The position numbers and the translations under genes were made by a program. Positions 35,324 to 45,081 of a stretch of DNA of 64,000 nucleotides are shown in pieces. Positions within the stretch are counted from its first letter, which is position 1. Each line of letters opens with the position of its first letter. The DNA is taken from NCBI RefSeq assembly GCF_000211815.1, contig NZ_GL890823.1:92369-156368 (forward strand). The letters run 5' to 3'. The DNA is from Moorena producens 3L. GTDB taxonomy: Bacteria > Cyanobacteriota > Cyanobacteriia > Cyanobacteriales > Coleofasciculaceae. The notes below the pieces were generated by a model. That model saw only the letters and a program-made list of their open reading frames with translations. It made no database searches and was not told the origin of the DNA.

Positions 35324-35641
35324 TCAGCGGCTACGAGCGGCAACCCCTACCTTCTTTAAGGGAGAGTTGATTAATCGCAAACTGGGAAACAGAAAATGAT
35401 TTTCTTCCACATATTGGGCACCGAAGAGCCCTTTTTCTGCCCAGAAATAACGGTCTGTGGTATGCTCGTTACGTTTGACCAGTAGTAGGGCAGGTGGAAC
35501 TATCCCTTGTGATCGAATGTATGCCCGTGCTGCTGTAACCGGTTTATACTCGCCACTTTCTAGATTGTACTGAGGTACATGCTCAAGTATCTTGCGCCCT
35601 TCTTGGCGGCGGCGACTCTTACGCTTACGTCTTCTTGCCAA
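35324..35641 (-). CDS. DUF3155 family protein
   Basis: A 105-aa basic protein. MARRRKRKSRRRQEGRKILEH followed by VPQYNLESGEYKPVTAARAYI is the conserved DUF3155 start, seen only in cyanobacteria. It has no membrane helix or signal. The highly basic N-terminus suggests nucleic-acid or ribosome contact, but no function is established. It ends at the perfect hairpin. Confidence 0.8.
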   Translation of the reverse strand: MARRRKRKSRRRQEGRKILEHVPQYNLESGEYKPVTAARAYIRSQGIVPPALLLVKRNEHTTDRYFWAEKGLFGAQYVEENHFLFPSLRLINSPLKKVGVAARSR

Positions 35642-36122
35642 CCTTTTTACCTCCTCTTTTTGCTGGCAATTGTAAAGATAGTTACAAAAGCCGTGGAAAT
35701 TATATCGAGTCTTTTGAGAAATATCAAGCTCTTGTCATAGAACTAAATAAACCGGCTGAAACCTTTGACAGCAATACTTTAGGGGATTTTCAGTTTCCTG
35801 ATGACCTCCGGAAAATTCATACAAAATTTAATTTATTAATAAAATTAAATATAATTAGAAGAAATAGCCTTAAACTCATCCGAGCATTACACTGATCAGG
35901 TGATGAGGTGATGGGGTGATCAGGTGATTGGGCAACGGATGTAACGGATATTTGCCATAGGTCTAATGACTGATGACTTATCACGCTATGACTTATCACG
36001 CTATGACTAAAGCTGACTAAAGCATAATAGTCAATTGTTTAAGGGGTTCGACATTTATAGAAGGGAAGCTGATAGTGGCTTAACTTCGAGTAGGATTAAC
36101 CCAGATCACTCATCTATAGCTC
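35642..36122. other. Intergenic region upstream of the histidine kinase
   Basis: 481 bases. An 86-codon frame at 35635-35895 overlaps the DUF3155 start and has no recognisable features. Short repeats (GGTGATGGGGTGATCAGGTGAT near 35900, CTATGACTTATCACG near 35985) follow. No gene is supported. Confidence 0.4.
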
Positions 36123-37544
36123 ATGTTCACTCGATTCAGTTCAGAATTTGTCTCCCTGTGTCGAAACCAAGTGGCTTTATTAACCCAAGGACTGGGAGCA
36201 GCTAGTGGTGCTGTATATTTAACGGAAGAATTCGTTGAGGGAAATCAGGCAAAGCTAATTCCTGTGGTAGTTTATCCGGAAACAAGTACCGTGTGGGATA
36301 TGAGTGATCCTGACTGGGTTTTGCCACAGAAAATAGGTGAGATTGATCAGATTCCTCGATTATCCAGCAGCTTACCTCGGCTACTCCCTCAGGGAAATAA
36401 CCAAGATCAAGATTTGGGTTCAACCTCTTTTGACTGGACAGAAAATTCCCTACAGCAGCAGCACCAAATTGTTTTACCTCTAATCCATGAAGGGATAGTG
36501 ATGGGGTTATTGGTGAGTGCTCGTGATGATAGACCTTGGAATCACACAGAACAGGCAAGTGTGGAAAGCATTGCCAGAACCTTAGCGATCGCATATGTCA
36601 TAGAACAGCGTCAAGGTTGGTTTGAGCAGCAGTTGACTCAGCACAGACGTCTACAGGCAAAACAACGGGATATGCTTGATGATCTGCTGCATCAATTTCG
36701 TAATCCCCTGATGGCCTTACGAACCTTTGGTAAGCTACTGCTGAAGCGACTGGTACCAGGAGATAAAAACTATCCAGTGGCTTCGAGCATTATACGAGAA
36801 AGCGATCGCTTACAGGAGTTGCTGCAACAGTTTGATGCTTGCCTGGACATGAACCAAACCGGTACAGCATCCTTAACTTTGCCTGTAGCTACGGCTGAGG
36901 CTTGCTCATCCCCAGAATCAGATGATCTTGGGGAGATTTACCCAACTAGTCACTCCGAACCACACTCCACCCCAGGGGAATTTCCCCTACTCACGGACAA
37001 AACTCTTCCGTTGCAACTGTTTGCGGTCAAGGATGTCTTAGAACCCTTGCTTATATCTGCTGACGCTATTACTCAAGAGGCTAATTTGGAGTTGCATTGC
37101 TCTATTGCCCCTGATTTACCTTTGGTGAAAGGGAATCCTAAGGCTTTACGGGAAGTCTTGAGTAATTTGATTGACAATGCTTTGAAGTACACCCCAGCTG
37201 GGGGAAAAATTGATATTCAAGTTGGTGTTGGACAATGGCTTGATCATGGTGATGCTATAGCGATCGCAATTAGTGATACTGGTCCAGGTATTGCTCCAGA
37301 AGACTTAGACCATCTGTTTGAGCGACATTATCGGGGAGTTCAAGCTAATGGTCCTATCCCTGGCACTGGTTTAGGATTAGCGATCGCAAAAGAACTCATG
37401 GCATACATGCAGGGTGATATTGAAGTCTTTAGTCCTGCCAAACTACTATCAACTGAGGAAAATGGGGAATTATCCATTAGTCATGGTCAAGATAACTCAA
37501 GGATGGGAACAACCTTTATCGTTTGGTTGACTTACGCTCAGTAG
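36123..37544 (+). CDS. GAF-domain sensor histidine kinase
   Basis: A 473-aa soluble kinase. Residues about 5-160 form a GAF-like sensor (LTQGLGAASGAVYLTEEF... HEGIVMGLLVSARDDRPW). The dimerisation helix carries the phospho-acceptor in LLHQFRNPLMALRTF near 190. The ATPase has an N box (REVLSNLIDNALKYTP), G1 (DTGPGIAPEDLDHLFERHYRG) and G2 (GTGLGLAIAKELM). A variable Ser/Pro-rich linker near 250-290 separates the two halves. No response regulator is adjacent, so it is an orphan. The signal is unknown. Confidence 0.92.
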   Translation: MFTRFSSEFVSLCRNQVALLTQGLGAASGAVYLTEEFVEGNQAKLIPVVVYPETSTVWDMSDPDWVLPQKIGEIDQIPRLSSSLPRLLPQGNNQDQDLGSTSFDWTENSLQQQHQIVLPLIHEGIVMGLLVSARDDRPWNHTEQASVESIARTLAIAYVIEQRQGWFEQQLTQHRRLQAKQRDMLDDLLHQFRNPLMALRTFGKLLLKRLVPGDKNYPVASSIIRESDRLQELLQQFDACLDMNQTGTASLTLPVATAEACSSPESDDLGEIYPTSHSEPHSTPGEFPLLTDKTLPLQLFAVKDVLEPLLISADAITQEANLELHCSIAPDLPLVKGNPKALREVLSNLIDNALKYTPAGGKIDIQVGVGQWLDHGDAIAIAISDTGPGIAPEDLDHLFERHYRGVQANGPIPGTGLGLAIAKELMAYMQGDIEVFSPAKLLSTEENGELSISHGQDNSRMGTTFIVWLTYAQ

Positions 37545-37654
37545 CCCTCAGTAGATAGTTGTTGTTGACCAAAAATATGGGTTTCAAGCCTGGCCTTTGG
37601 CCACGCTACTTGAGGTGCCCTTCTAGGGCGACTTTTCCAGGAATAATGTATAAT

Positions 37655-38010
37655 ATATTTAATTGTGTAGCCTAGCACAGGCAGGATTCGTCGGTACTGC
37701 CCTATTTAATAACGAGCGTTTTGCGATGCTAGTACACGAGGCGCGAAAAACCTCGCTATACGCATGGATCTTAACGGATACCGAACACCAGTAAAATACA
37801 GTTTCAAAATATTTAACGTACCGTGGGGCACACGGAAACGGGGAAATTCCCAACGCTTAGGGAGATCAGCCCACTGGGGTTAGTTAAATTAGGCTCGATA
37901 TTTGGTTTTTAAACGGGTATTTGGCTTAAGTATTGCCTTTCAGGATAGCTAATTTTAAGGCGTGTCGTAGAACTAAGAATCCTCGCTCTTTTAGGGCGGG
38001 GAGTGTCAAC
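37655..38010 (+). ncRNA. Remnant of a TnpB transposon: omega-RNA region and right end
   Basis: The right end reads AATCCTCGCTC-TTTTAGG-GCGGGGAGTGTCAAC (37978-38010), the stem and GTGTCAA end typical of IS200/IS605 TnpB elements. Upstream, GGGGCACACGGAAACGGGG, CTTAGGGAGATCAGCCCAC and ATTTGGCTTAAGTATTGCC (37825-37945) fit the long 3' omega-RNA scaffold region that follows tnpB in cyanobacteria. No tnpB reading frame survives. Assignment is by recalled sequence features. Confidence 0.55.
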
Positions 38011-38076
38011 GTTGAGAGGTTGGCTGTGATTGGTTAATCTATCATCCTCTCAACAGTTAACTGTCCACATATGTAG

Positions 38077-39336
38077 TTACTGACTGCTAATCACCAGGTC
38101 AGAGTCGATGGTAAGCTGTAAGTCGGTTTCTGGTTCAACCACAAATAGGTCAACGCTGCTGCTACCAAATAAACGTTTGCCGATATTTAAAGCGATGCCA
38201 GAACTAACTCCGATCAAGATTTCTTCTGTAGCGATCGCACGGTCACCGGTAACGGCAGAGATAGCAGCGGCGGCAGCGGTACCAACTGCTGCATCTTTTA
38301 GGATACTCCCTGGATTGCTACCCTTGCGAATGGTTTCAGTGGTGGTAATTTCCTCAGAGGTGGCATTAAACGATAGGGTTTCACCATTGATCAACAGCTG
38401 CTGAGCTACAAACTGAGCTCCCTCTTTTGTCGCACGCAGTTCGCCAACCACTTCACTACCAGCAGGAATCAGCAACTTGCCCTCATCAGCAGTGGTAATG
38501 TTTAAATCCACTGTCAGGGTTAGGGGAATAGTTTCCTCTTGGGCGAGCAGAATTTTATCTTTTTTGTACTTAACCGGAATAGAAGTACCTGCAGGAATTG
38601 TGAAGGCTACAGGTGCTGGATTGGGATCGATAATGTATTGGGAGCTAATCACTGGGGCTTGTTCTGTTGCCACCAGCGCTTGGTACATAAAAGCTGCAAC
38701 TTCTGCACGAGTTGCATTCCGAGTCGGATTGAGAAAGGCAACGTTAGGATAATTAACCACCAAACGATTTTCTGTAGCAGCAGCGATGGGAGCACGGGCA
38801 AAGTTAGAAATTTGGCTGCCGTCGCGGTAGAAACTGACCAGTTCTGAGGTAGAACCGCTGGAAGAGAAATTCAGTCCATTAGAAAGGGCAACTAAAACTT
38901 GTTCACGGGGAATATTTTGTTCAGGTCTAAAGATATTACCAGGGTAACCACTTAGAAATCCGGTTTGGTAGGCTTCCTGAATGGCAGGATTTGCCCAGTA
39001 GTTGGAAGCAACATCCACGAAACTGTTGCCACCGCGAATCGCGGGTTTATTGAAATCTTGATTTGCTTTACGCAGCATTGCCGCAAACTGAGCGCGGGTC
39101 ACTGGTGCATTTGGTCTGAAGGAGCCATCAGGAAATCCGGCAATAATACCGCGCTGGGACAATTCCCCAATAAACTCACTTGCCCAGTAGTTGGATGAAA
39201 CATCGATAAAGTTAGTGCTTTGGGCAAAGGAGGGAGCAGGTGCGACTAGGGGAGCCATGGTGGTGGCGGTGAGTCCAAGGGCTAAAACAGCAGCAGTTCC
39301 TGATTGAAAATGATTTAGGTTAAGCATGGAAGGCAT
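38077..39336 (-). CDS. S-layer homology domain protein
   Basis: 419 aa (an ATG at 39327 is an alternative start). The signal peptide at about 1-39 ends PAPSFAQS. Three SLH repeats follow (NYWASEFIGELSQRGIIAGFPDGSFRPN near 50, NYWANPAIQEAYQTGFLSGYPGNIFRPE near 110, and a weaker third ending NPTRNATRAEVAAFMYQA near 215). The C-terminal 190 residues are a beta-rich domain (FTIPAGTSIPVKYKKDKILL... AGSEVVGELRATKEG) resembling secretin or TrbI-like extracellular domains. It is probably anchored to the peptidoglycan of the cell envelope. Confidence 0.9.
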   Translation of the reverse strand: MPSMLNLNHFQSGTAAVLALGLTATTMAPLVAPAPSFAQSTNFIDVSSNYWASEFIGELSQRGIIAGFPDGSFRPNAPVTRAQFAAMLRKANQDFNKPAIRGGNSFVDVASNYWANPAIQEAYQTGFLSGYPGNIFRPEQNIPREQVLVALSNGLNFSSSGSTSELVSFYRDGSQISNFARAPIAAATENRLVVNYPNVAFLNPTRNATRAEVAAFMYQALVATEQAPVISSQYIIDPNPAPVAFTIPAGTSIPVKYKKDKILLAQEETIPLTLTVDLNITTADEGKLLIPAGSEVVGELRATKEGAQFVAQQLLINGETLSFNATSEEITTTETIRKGSNPGSILKDAAVGTAAAAAISAVTGDRAIATEEILIGVSSGIALNIGKRLFGSSSVDLFVVEPETDLQLTIDSDLVISSQ

Positions 39337-39628
39337 TCTCTTAAATTAATGTGTTCTTAATTAAATAGAACCAATCAGATGCTAGATGTTCCTAGGTTCA
39401 ATAAAATTGTTTTTTTTGCTCAAAATAAGCATAAAAAACCAGATTACGCCTGTTTAATAACAATCATTTCGGCACAATCTGAGTAATTTGACGCTAGTAA
39501 CATTCCATGAGTTGCCAACCACTTGCCAGATCAAAAATTGTCACATTAGCCCAAGGGGGTGGGGTGACCAGTTGACCCCGTGTGGAGTGTAGTAGGAGAG
39601 TGCTCAGGGTGACCCTAGAGCTAGAGTT

Positions 39629-39665
39629 GCTGGGTAAGTCCTGAAGTTTTGAAGACTTACCCAGC
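39629..39665. terminator. Hairpin downstream of the TerB-like gene
   Basis: GCTGGGTAAGTC (39629-39640) pairs with GACTTACCCAGC (39654-39665), a perfect 12-bp stem. It lies 30 bases past the stop of the leftward gene. The rest of 39337-39694 is unique DNA without a gene. Confidence 0.65.
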
Positions 39666-39694
39666 ACTTAGCCACTGATCTACTGACGCAGTAA

Positions 39695-40123
39695 TCAATC
39701 AGTAAATTGCTTATTAATCCACCGGCGGTAAATTTTTTGAATTGCTTTGAGTACTTTTTGACTACTCGACTGCTGAGATGGACTGCTGGGGTCGAGTAAC
39801 TGCAAGCGATTCAGAAGTTTCGCTTCTTCTGTGTCTACCAGCCCATCACTATAAATTAAAGCACTGAGGGCTTCAATCAAGCGCTGATAGTCTTCTGGAC
39901 TAGGGCGATCGCCTAAATACTCTTCCACCCAACTGTAGCATTCATCTGCTGACACAGCTTTGAGTTCATACAGTAACGGTTTAATCTCTGGGTCGTCAGC
40001 AACTCCATATTCCTTGGCGACTTTATACAGATATTCCCGTTCCTCTGCCTGAACTTTACCGTCTATCCAGGCGGCACCGATTAAAATTTTGAGCAACTGT
40101 TTGACATTAGAATTTGTAACCAT
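39695..40123 (-). CDS. TerB-family protein
   Basis: A 142-aa all-helical protein. KILIGAAWIDGKVQAEEREYLYKVAKEYGV near the start and LSALIYSDGLVDTEEAKLLNRL near the end are the paired acidic, metal-binding helices of the TerB/tellurite-resistance fold. These proteins are linked to stress and membrane sensing; resistance itself is not demonstrated. Monocistronic, with a hairpin behind it. Confidence 0.85.
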   Translation of the reverse strand: MVTNSNVKQLLKILIGAAWIDGKVQAEEREYLYKVAKEYGVADDPEIKPLLYELKAVSADECYSWVEEYLGDRPSPEDYQRLIEALSALIYSDGLVDTEEAKLLNRLQLLDPSSPSQQSSSQKVLKAIQKIYRRWINKQFTD

Positions 40124-40226
40124 GACTTTATCTCTCCAGTAGGGGGGAACCGAACCAATACAGCACTTGTTGCCGGGAGCAGGTCAAATTTGCAGAACAA
40201 ATGAACTATATAGGGAACAGGGAGCA

Positions 40227-40345
40227 GGGAGCTGAGGCCGTAGGCCACGCTACGCGAACGGAGTTGGGAGCTGAGGCCGTAGGCCACGCTACGCGAACGG
40301 AGTTGGGAGCTGAGGCCGTAGGCCACGCTACGCGAACGGAGTTGG
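40227..40345. repeat. Three tandem copies of a 39-bp repeat containing GGCCACGCTACGCG
   Basis: Unit GGGAGCTGAGGCCGTAGGCC + ACGCTACGCGAACGGAGTT, repeated exactly three times. Each unit contains the dispersed GGCCACGCTACGCG palindrome fused to a GGGAGCAG-type heptamer. A single unit of the same composite recurs at 46080-46130. Nothing else is seen in 40124-40744 apart from unique AT-rich DNA upstream of aat. Confidence 0.85.
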
Positions 40346-40744
40346 GAATATGGCATCAAAAATTCTCACAATTCCTAAACGGTACCCTATACTATCAGAG
40401 CAACCTAAAACACATTAGGGAGCTATGGCTTTAGTACAAATGTTCTGCATAAGTGACATGCTCCCCTTGTTGCCAATCAACCTTGAATCATCAACAGCTT
40501 GCCACGATTAGGGGAAAAGGGAAAGTGGAAAGGGAATAGGGGGAAGAGTGGGAAGATTGGGCAGACGGGGGAGAACTTTGTCAAAAAACCGGGTTTGTTA
40601 AAACTAACTTAGTTACACCCCTTTATCTAGGTAATAAACCTCATTTCTTTAAAGCCAATTTTTTTTTCACAGAAGTTTCAACCGGTAGTATGTTACGTTT
40701 AGTTCTACTTAACTAATTTAGTTCTTACTTACACAGTTCTGTTA

Positions 40745-41329
40745 ATGGAAATCGATATTGATTACTTAATTCAAGGGTATGCTCAAGGCTATTTCCTAAT
40801 GGCAGATGATACTGGTAATTTAGGCTGGTACTCAAGCCGCAAACGTGCTATAATTCCTCTCGATGATCGGTTTCGCTATCCTAAATCTCTGCGTCGTGTC
40901 CTAAATCAGGAACGGTTTAGTGTCAGCATCAACCGAGACTTTTTAGGGGTAATGACTGGTTGTGCTGACCGTGAAACTACTTGGATTTCTCCAGAACTAA
41001 AGGAAATTTATTGGCAATTTTATAAGGCTGGATGGGCCTACAGCTTTGAAACTTGGCAGGGAAATCAGCTAGCAGGAGGAATTTTGGGCATTGTAATTGG
41101 TGGAGCGTTCATTGGTGAATCGATGTTTTATCGGATTCCGGAGGGCTCGAAGGTAGCGATGGTTAAGCTAGTAGAACGGTTGCGTCATCGAAACTTTTTG
41201 CTGTTTGATGCTCAGATGATGAATTCTCATCTAGAACGGTTTGGTGCCTGTACGGTAAATGAGCAAGAGTATAGTCTGCTATTACAGCAGGCAATAGCAC
41301 AAACCTGTTCCTTTGATGAACCGATCTAA
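40745..41329 (+). CDS. aat: Leucyl/phenylalanyl-tRNA-protein transferase
   Basis: A 194-aa protein. YAQGYFLMADD, RRVLNQERFSVSINRDFLGVMTGCA, LKEIYWQFYKAGWAYSFETWQ, GGILGIVIGGAFIGESMF and LFDAQMMNSHLERFGA cover the family motifs in order. It moves Leu or Phe from charged tRNA to basic N-termini, marking proteins for ClpS/ClpAP degradation. Cyanobacterial members recognise comparable substrates. Length is near the family minimum but complete. Confidence 0.95.
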   Translation: MEIDIDYLIQGYAQGYFLMADDTGNLGWYSSRKRAIIPLDDRFRYPKSLRRVLNQERFSVSINRDFLGVMTGCADRETTWISPELKEIYWQFYKAGWAYSFETWQGNQLAGGILGIVIGGAFIGESMFYRIPEGSKVAMVKLVERLRHRNFLLFDAQMMNSHLERFGACTVNEQEYSLLLQQAIAQTCSFDEPI

Positions 41330-41341
41330 CTCAGCTAGGGC

Positions 41342-41917
41342 TTACTTGCTCCAAATAGCCAAACCTCCTCCCCGACCTCTAGCAGCAATGCAACGGTTTT
41401 CCACTAAAAAGTAGGTGAAGAATGCTTGTTCTTTTAAGGGTTGCTCATAGAACCTAGTTTCCCGGTCTTGTCCACCTTTAATGTAACCTTGATAAAGTGT
41501 TAGACCAGATAACGATATCCTGATTTGACTAAAGTCGAAAGCTAAGATATTGGTCTTAGGATAAAACTTCGTAGGACCGGTGAGAACTATTTGAAGCGGT
41601 CCAAGTTGAACAGCATTTTGAACCGTGCCTTGGTCTTGAGAAGACTCTGATGGGGAGTAGGATAGGTAAATTTTGATCCACTTTGGCAGAAATCGTCCGC
41701 TACCCAAGATCACCCCTGCTCGTTGGCGCGATCGCTTTGTCCCAGTAATAAACCCTAGTCGCCAAGTTCCGATCAGTTGTGAATAGCCATGGCTGAGTTT
41801 GGTTCGTTTAGCAGTTGTCTCTGCCTGAAGTAGTGCCTCGACTACAGCTGATGAGGTCGGGGGGGTCACCGATGGGCTTGTTAAAAACTCAATCGCTTGG
41901 TCTAGAGCTTTATCCAT
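41342..41917 (-). CDS. Fibrillin / plastid-lipid-associated-like protein
   Basis: 191 aa from the ATG at 41917; a TTG three codons upstream is less likely. LIGTWRLGFITGTKR near 45 and the C-terminal EQAFFTYFLVENRCIAARGRGGGLAIW fit the calycin-like fold of PAP/fibrillin proteins of cyanobacteria and plastids, which bind hydrophobic molecules at thylakoid membranes. The middle is beta-rich. It ends convergently 12 bases from aat. Family assignment is moderate; ligand unknown. Confidence 0.65.
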   Translation of the reverse strand: MDKALDQAIEFLTSPSVTPPTSSAVVEALLQAETTAKRTKLSHGYSQLIGTWRLGFITGTKRSRQRAGVILGSGRFLPKWIKIYLSYSPSESSQDQGTVQNAVQLGPLQIVLTGPTKFYPKTNILAFDFSQIRISLSGLTLYQGYIKGGQDRETRFYEQPLKEQAFFTYFLVENRCIAARGRGGGLAIWSK

Positions 41918-42047
41918 TGCTAGCAAGTGTCTTAGGGAAGTGTGGCGCTACTGGGTCAATCCCATGTCTTGAGAATCTAATCCGATCTTATCGCCGATCG
42001 CTAAAAGTATATCCTAGGGGAACAGTGAATTAACATAATTGTCTTGA

Positions 42048-44987
42048 ATGGTCAAGTTGAGTTCCCTCAATGCCTTACGAAAGCGGTTCAATATTTCCCG
42101 GTTAGCCATTAAGTATTCCCGAGTAACCATAGGTTTTTGGATCGCAATGGTTGTGGCTGGGCTTTTGGCGTTCAGTTCCCTTAAGTATGCCCTATTCCCA
42201 GATATTACGTTTCCGGTGGTGGTGGTCAATGCTCAAGTGCCATTGGAGACTGCCCTGGAAACTGAGCAGAAACTGACTCAACCGATTGAGGAAAGGCTTT
42301 TCCCTTTGGCAGGACTCGATCAGATGGTTTCCTCAACCTACCCTGGTCGAACAGTAGTTACCCTCTATTTCCATGTCGGAACCGATCTCAACTCCTCTTC
42401 AATGGAGGTTGAAAAGACACTGTGGCAAATTGCTCTTCCTGAAGGTGCAACCTTTCAGGTCATTCCCTTCAATTTGAACGAATCCTCTGCAGTTAGCTAC
42501 ACCATCAAGAGTGATACTAAAGACCTGAAGGAATTAGCTGAGATTGCTAAGACTAGTGTTTTACCAGAGATTGCTCAACTTCCAGGAGTTCTGAAAGTCA
42601 ATTTGTTGGGAGGGGGGGAAACTACCTTTACGGCTCTCAATTCTGGCTCAGACTTGACCAAACAAGCACCAGAAATTATTAAGGAGGAACAGCGGCAAGA
42701 TACTCCCGAATCTCCCATACCCGTTACCCCAACTCGGATTCGCTTCAATGGACAGGAAGCTTTGGCTTTTCAGGTGATCAAAGGGGGTGATGCTAACACC
42801 TTAGATGTGGTTAGTCGGGTAGAGGAAACAGTGCAAAGGCTACAAGGTAGTTTGCCAGGGGTGCAGTTAGTCTTAGCAGTGACTCAAGCTAACTATATCC
42901 GGGAAGCGACTCAATCTACTATTGATGGTTTAGTACTGGCAATTGTTCTGGCAGTGTTGGTAATTTTTACTTTCTTGCGCAACTGGCGTGCCACCCTAAT
43001 TACTGCCTTGGCAATTCCAATTTCCCTACTGGGAACCGCTATAGTGATGGCTATCTATGGGTTCAATCTCGAAACCATTACTCTACTAGCTTTGGCTCTG
43101 GTAATTGGGATTATCATTGATGATGCGATTGTAGAAGTCGAGAACATTTCTCGGCACTTGGAGGCTGGGGAGTCTCCTCGACAAGCTGCTCTTTCTGCTA
43201 CTAATGAAATTGGTCTGACGGTTTCTGCTTCTACTTTGACCATTGTGGCGGTATTTCTACCGGTTGGTTTAATGGGTGGTAACTTAGGACAGTTCTTTAA
43301 ACCCTTTGGTCTGACGGTTTCGGCAGCAGTTCTTACCTCTTTGCTAGTTGCTCGAACCTTATGCCCAGTGCTTGCGGTTTATTGGCTTAAACCTAGGCAG
43401 GGGAAAAGGGAACAGGGAACAGTAAACAGGGAAAAATTATCGACAGTAGTTTTCGACTTTTGGTTGAGGTCTAATCCTAAGTATCCTGATTTGCTGCGCT
43501 GGTCCCTAGGGAATCGGAAATTTGTAGTAGCATTAGCGGTATTGAGCTTGGTGGCTGGGATTTCTCTGATTCCCCTAATTCCTCAGGGGTTTATTCCTAC
43601 CCTAGACCGAGGGGAATTTATGATTACCTATACAGCACCGTTGCCTCAGATGCCTAGTGCCTCTCAATTTGGTGATTTAATTAATAAGATTCTGAATTTG
43701 GGAGGGTTTGATACTAATAGTCAGGAGTCAAAGCCATTAAGTAATTCAGATACTAATTCAGATACTAATCCAGACCTTAGGGAGCAGCTAAAACCACAAC
43801 TATCAAAACCAAAACTATCAAATTCCGGGTTTAATGGTCTATTTGCGATTCAAAGTGGGATGAAATTAGTACTGAACCAATCTGAGCAGGTGGCTAAGCA
43901 GTTGGAAGAAGCGGTGCTGGCTTTCCCAGAGGTGGAATCGGTCTATACAGTTGTGGGGGTACAGGGTGAGCCGAACAAAGGTAACCTTCAGGTCAAACTT
44001 AAACGTAATCGCCAATATACTACTGCTCAGGTTCAGGAAAAAATGCGGGCTGCTTTGCCGAAGATCTCTGGTGTAACTACTAGTGTTGAAGATATTCAGT
44101 TTATTGAACTACCTACTCAAAAACCGGTTCAAGTTGCTTTATTGGGTGATGATTTAGAGGTGTTAGGCAATAGTGCTGCGGATCTCAAAAATCGGATTGA
44201 GACATTACCAGGATTAGTGGATGTAGAGGCAACAGGTCAGAATAATCGAGGCAATAGGATTACTGAGATTGAGCATGTTAATGGTCAGCGAGGAGTTTAT
44301 GTTCGCGCTAGCCTTAACCAGGGTCACAGGTTGGGAGATGCGACTGAGGAGGTGGTAAAGGTGGCCAAATTGGTTTTACCCGATGGTGTGAGGTTACAAC
44401 TGTGGGGGGATTCGGCTCTGAGTAGTCATGTGCTGGGGAGTTTTGCTGGCACCTTGACCTTGTCTGTTACCTGTATGCTGTTAGTGCTAATTTTGCCTTT
44501 TGGCCGATTGTTAGAACCGATGGTGGTGGGCTTGTCGTTGCCCTTATCTATTGTGGGAGCAATGCTGGCACTTCTGATCACCCAGAGTGATTTTGGCATG
44601 ATTTCTCTGATTGGTCTAATTTTTTTGCTGGGACTACTTGACAAAAATGCGCTTTTGCTGATGGATTATGTTAACCAACTTCGTCGAGGTGGTTTAAGTC
44701 GCACTGAAGCAATTCTGGAAACGGGAGTGGTGCGTTTGCGACCGATTATAATGACTACTGCTTCGACAATTTTGGGGATGTTGCCCTTGGCATTGGGATT
44801 TGGTGCAGGAGCAGAATTGCGACAACCGATGGCTGTGGCAATTATTGGTGGATTGCTTACGTCTACGTTGTTGAGTTTGATTGTTGTACCAGTATTGTAT
44901 AGTCTGCTGGAAGATTGCTGGGTAGGATTATTTTCTGGTATAGCGCTACGCGCAAGTCAGAAGTCAGAAGTCAGAAGTCAGAAGTAA
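42048..44987 (+). CDS. RND-family efflux transporter, AcrB/HAE1-like
   Basis: A 979-aa protein. The first helix follows the N-terminal IKYSRVTIGFWIAMVV; the porter domain contains FPDITFPVVVVNAQVP and the Asp pair of proton relay in GIIIDDAIVEVENISRHLE. The C-terminal helices end with ILGMLPLALGFGAGAELRQPMAVAIIGGL. It is about 50-70 residues shorter than AcrB. Between helices 6 and 7 an in-frame GKREQGTVNREKLS segment (43396-43440) derives from a GGGAACAG repeat, and the last eight codons (SQKSEVRSQK) are a translated GTCAGAA array. No periplasmic adaptor or TolC gene is adjacent, so partners must be elsewhere. Confidence 0.92.
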   Translation: MVKLSSLNALRKRFNISRLAIKYSRVTIGFWIAMVVAGLLAFSSLKYALFPDITFPVVVVNAQVPLETALETEQKLTQPIEERLFPLAGLDQMVSSTYPGRTVVTLYFHVGTDLNSSSMEVEKTLWQIALPEGATFQVIPFNLNESSAVSYTIKSDTKDLKELAEIAKTSVLPEIAQLPGVLKVNLLGGGETTFTALNSGSDLTKQAPEIIKEEQRQDTPESPIPVTPTRIRFNGQEALAFQVIKGGDANTLDVVSRVEETVQRLQGSLPGVQLVLAVTQANYIREATQSTIDGLVLAIVLAVLVIFTFLRNWRATLITALAIPISLLGTAIVMAIYGFNLETITLLALALVIGIIIDDAIVEVENISRHLEAGESPRQAALSATNEIGLTVSASTLTIVAVFLPVGLMGGNLGQFFKPFGLTVSAAVLTSLLVARTLCPVLAVYWLKPRQGKREQGTVNREKLSTVVFDFWLRSNPKYPDLLRWSLGNRKFVVALAVLSLVAGISLIPLIPQGFIPTLDRGEFMITYTAPLPQMPSASQFGDLINKILNLGGFDTNSQESKPLSNSDTNSDTNPDLREQLKPQLSKPKLSNSGFNGLFAIQSGMKLVLNQSEQVAKQLEEAVLAFPEVESVYTVVGVQGEPNKGNLQVKLKRNRQYTTAQVQEKMRAALPKISGVTTSVEDIQFIELPTQKPVQVALLGDDLEVLGNSAADLKNRIETLPGLVDVEATGQNNRGNRITEIEHVNGQRGVYVRASLNQGHRLGDATEEVVKVAKLVLPDGVRLQLWGDSALSSHVLGSFAGTLTLSVTCMLLVLILPFGRLLEPMVVGLSLPLSIVGAMLALLITQSDFGMISLIGLIFLLGLLDKNALLLMDYVNQLRRGGLSRTEAILETGVVRLRPIIMTTASTILGMLPLALGFGAGAELRQPMAVAIIGGLLTSTLLSLIVVPVLYSLLEDCWVGLFSGIALRASQKSEVRSQK

Positions 44988-45081
44988 GCTATGACTAAGT
45001 TTCAGAGTTTAGAAATGTCAAACACCTTAATTGGTAGTGCTATAAGCAATAAGGAATTGGGAAACAGAGGAGCGTGCGTCA

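Noticed and set aside
35635..35895. 86-codon forward frame overlapping the DUF3155 start
   Set aside because: It overlaps a conserved divergent gene and has no family features; a weak possibility only.
40081..40434. Frames on both strands through the 39-bp repeat
   Set aside because: They translate the 39-bp unit (LRSRSVAYGLSSQ, GAEAVGHATRTEL) and overlap the TerB-like gene.
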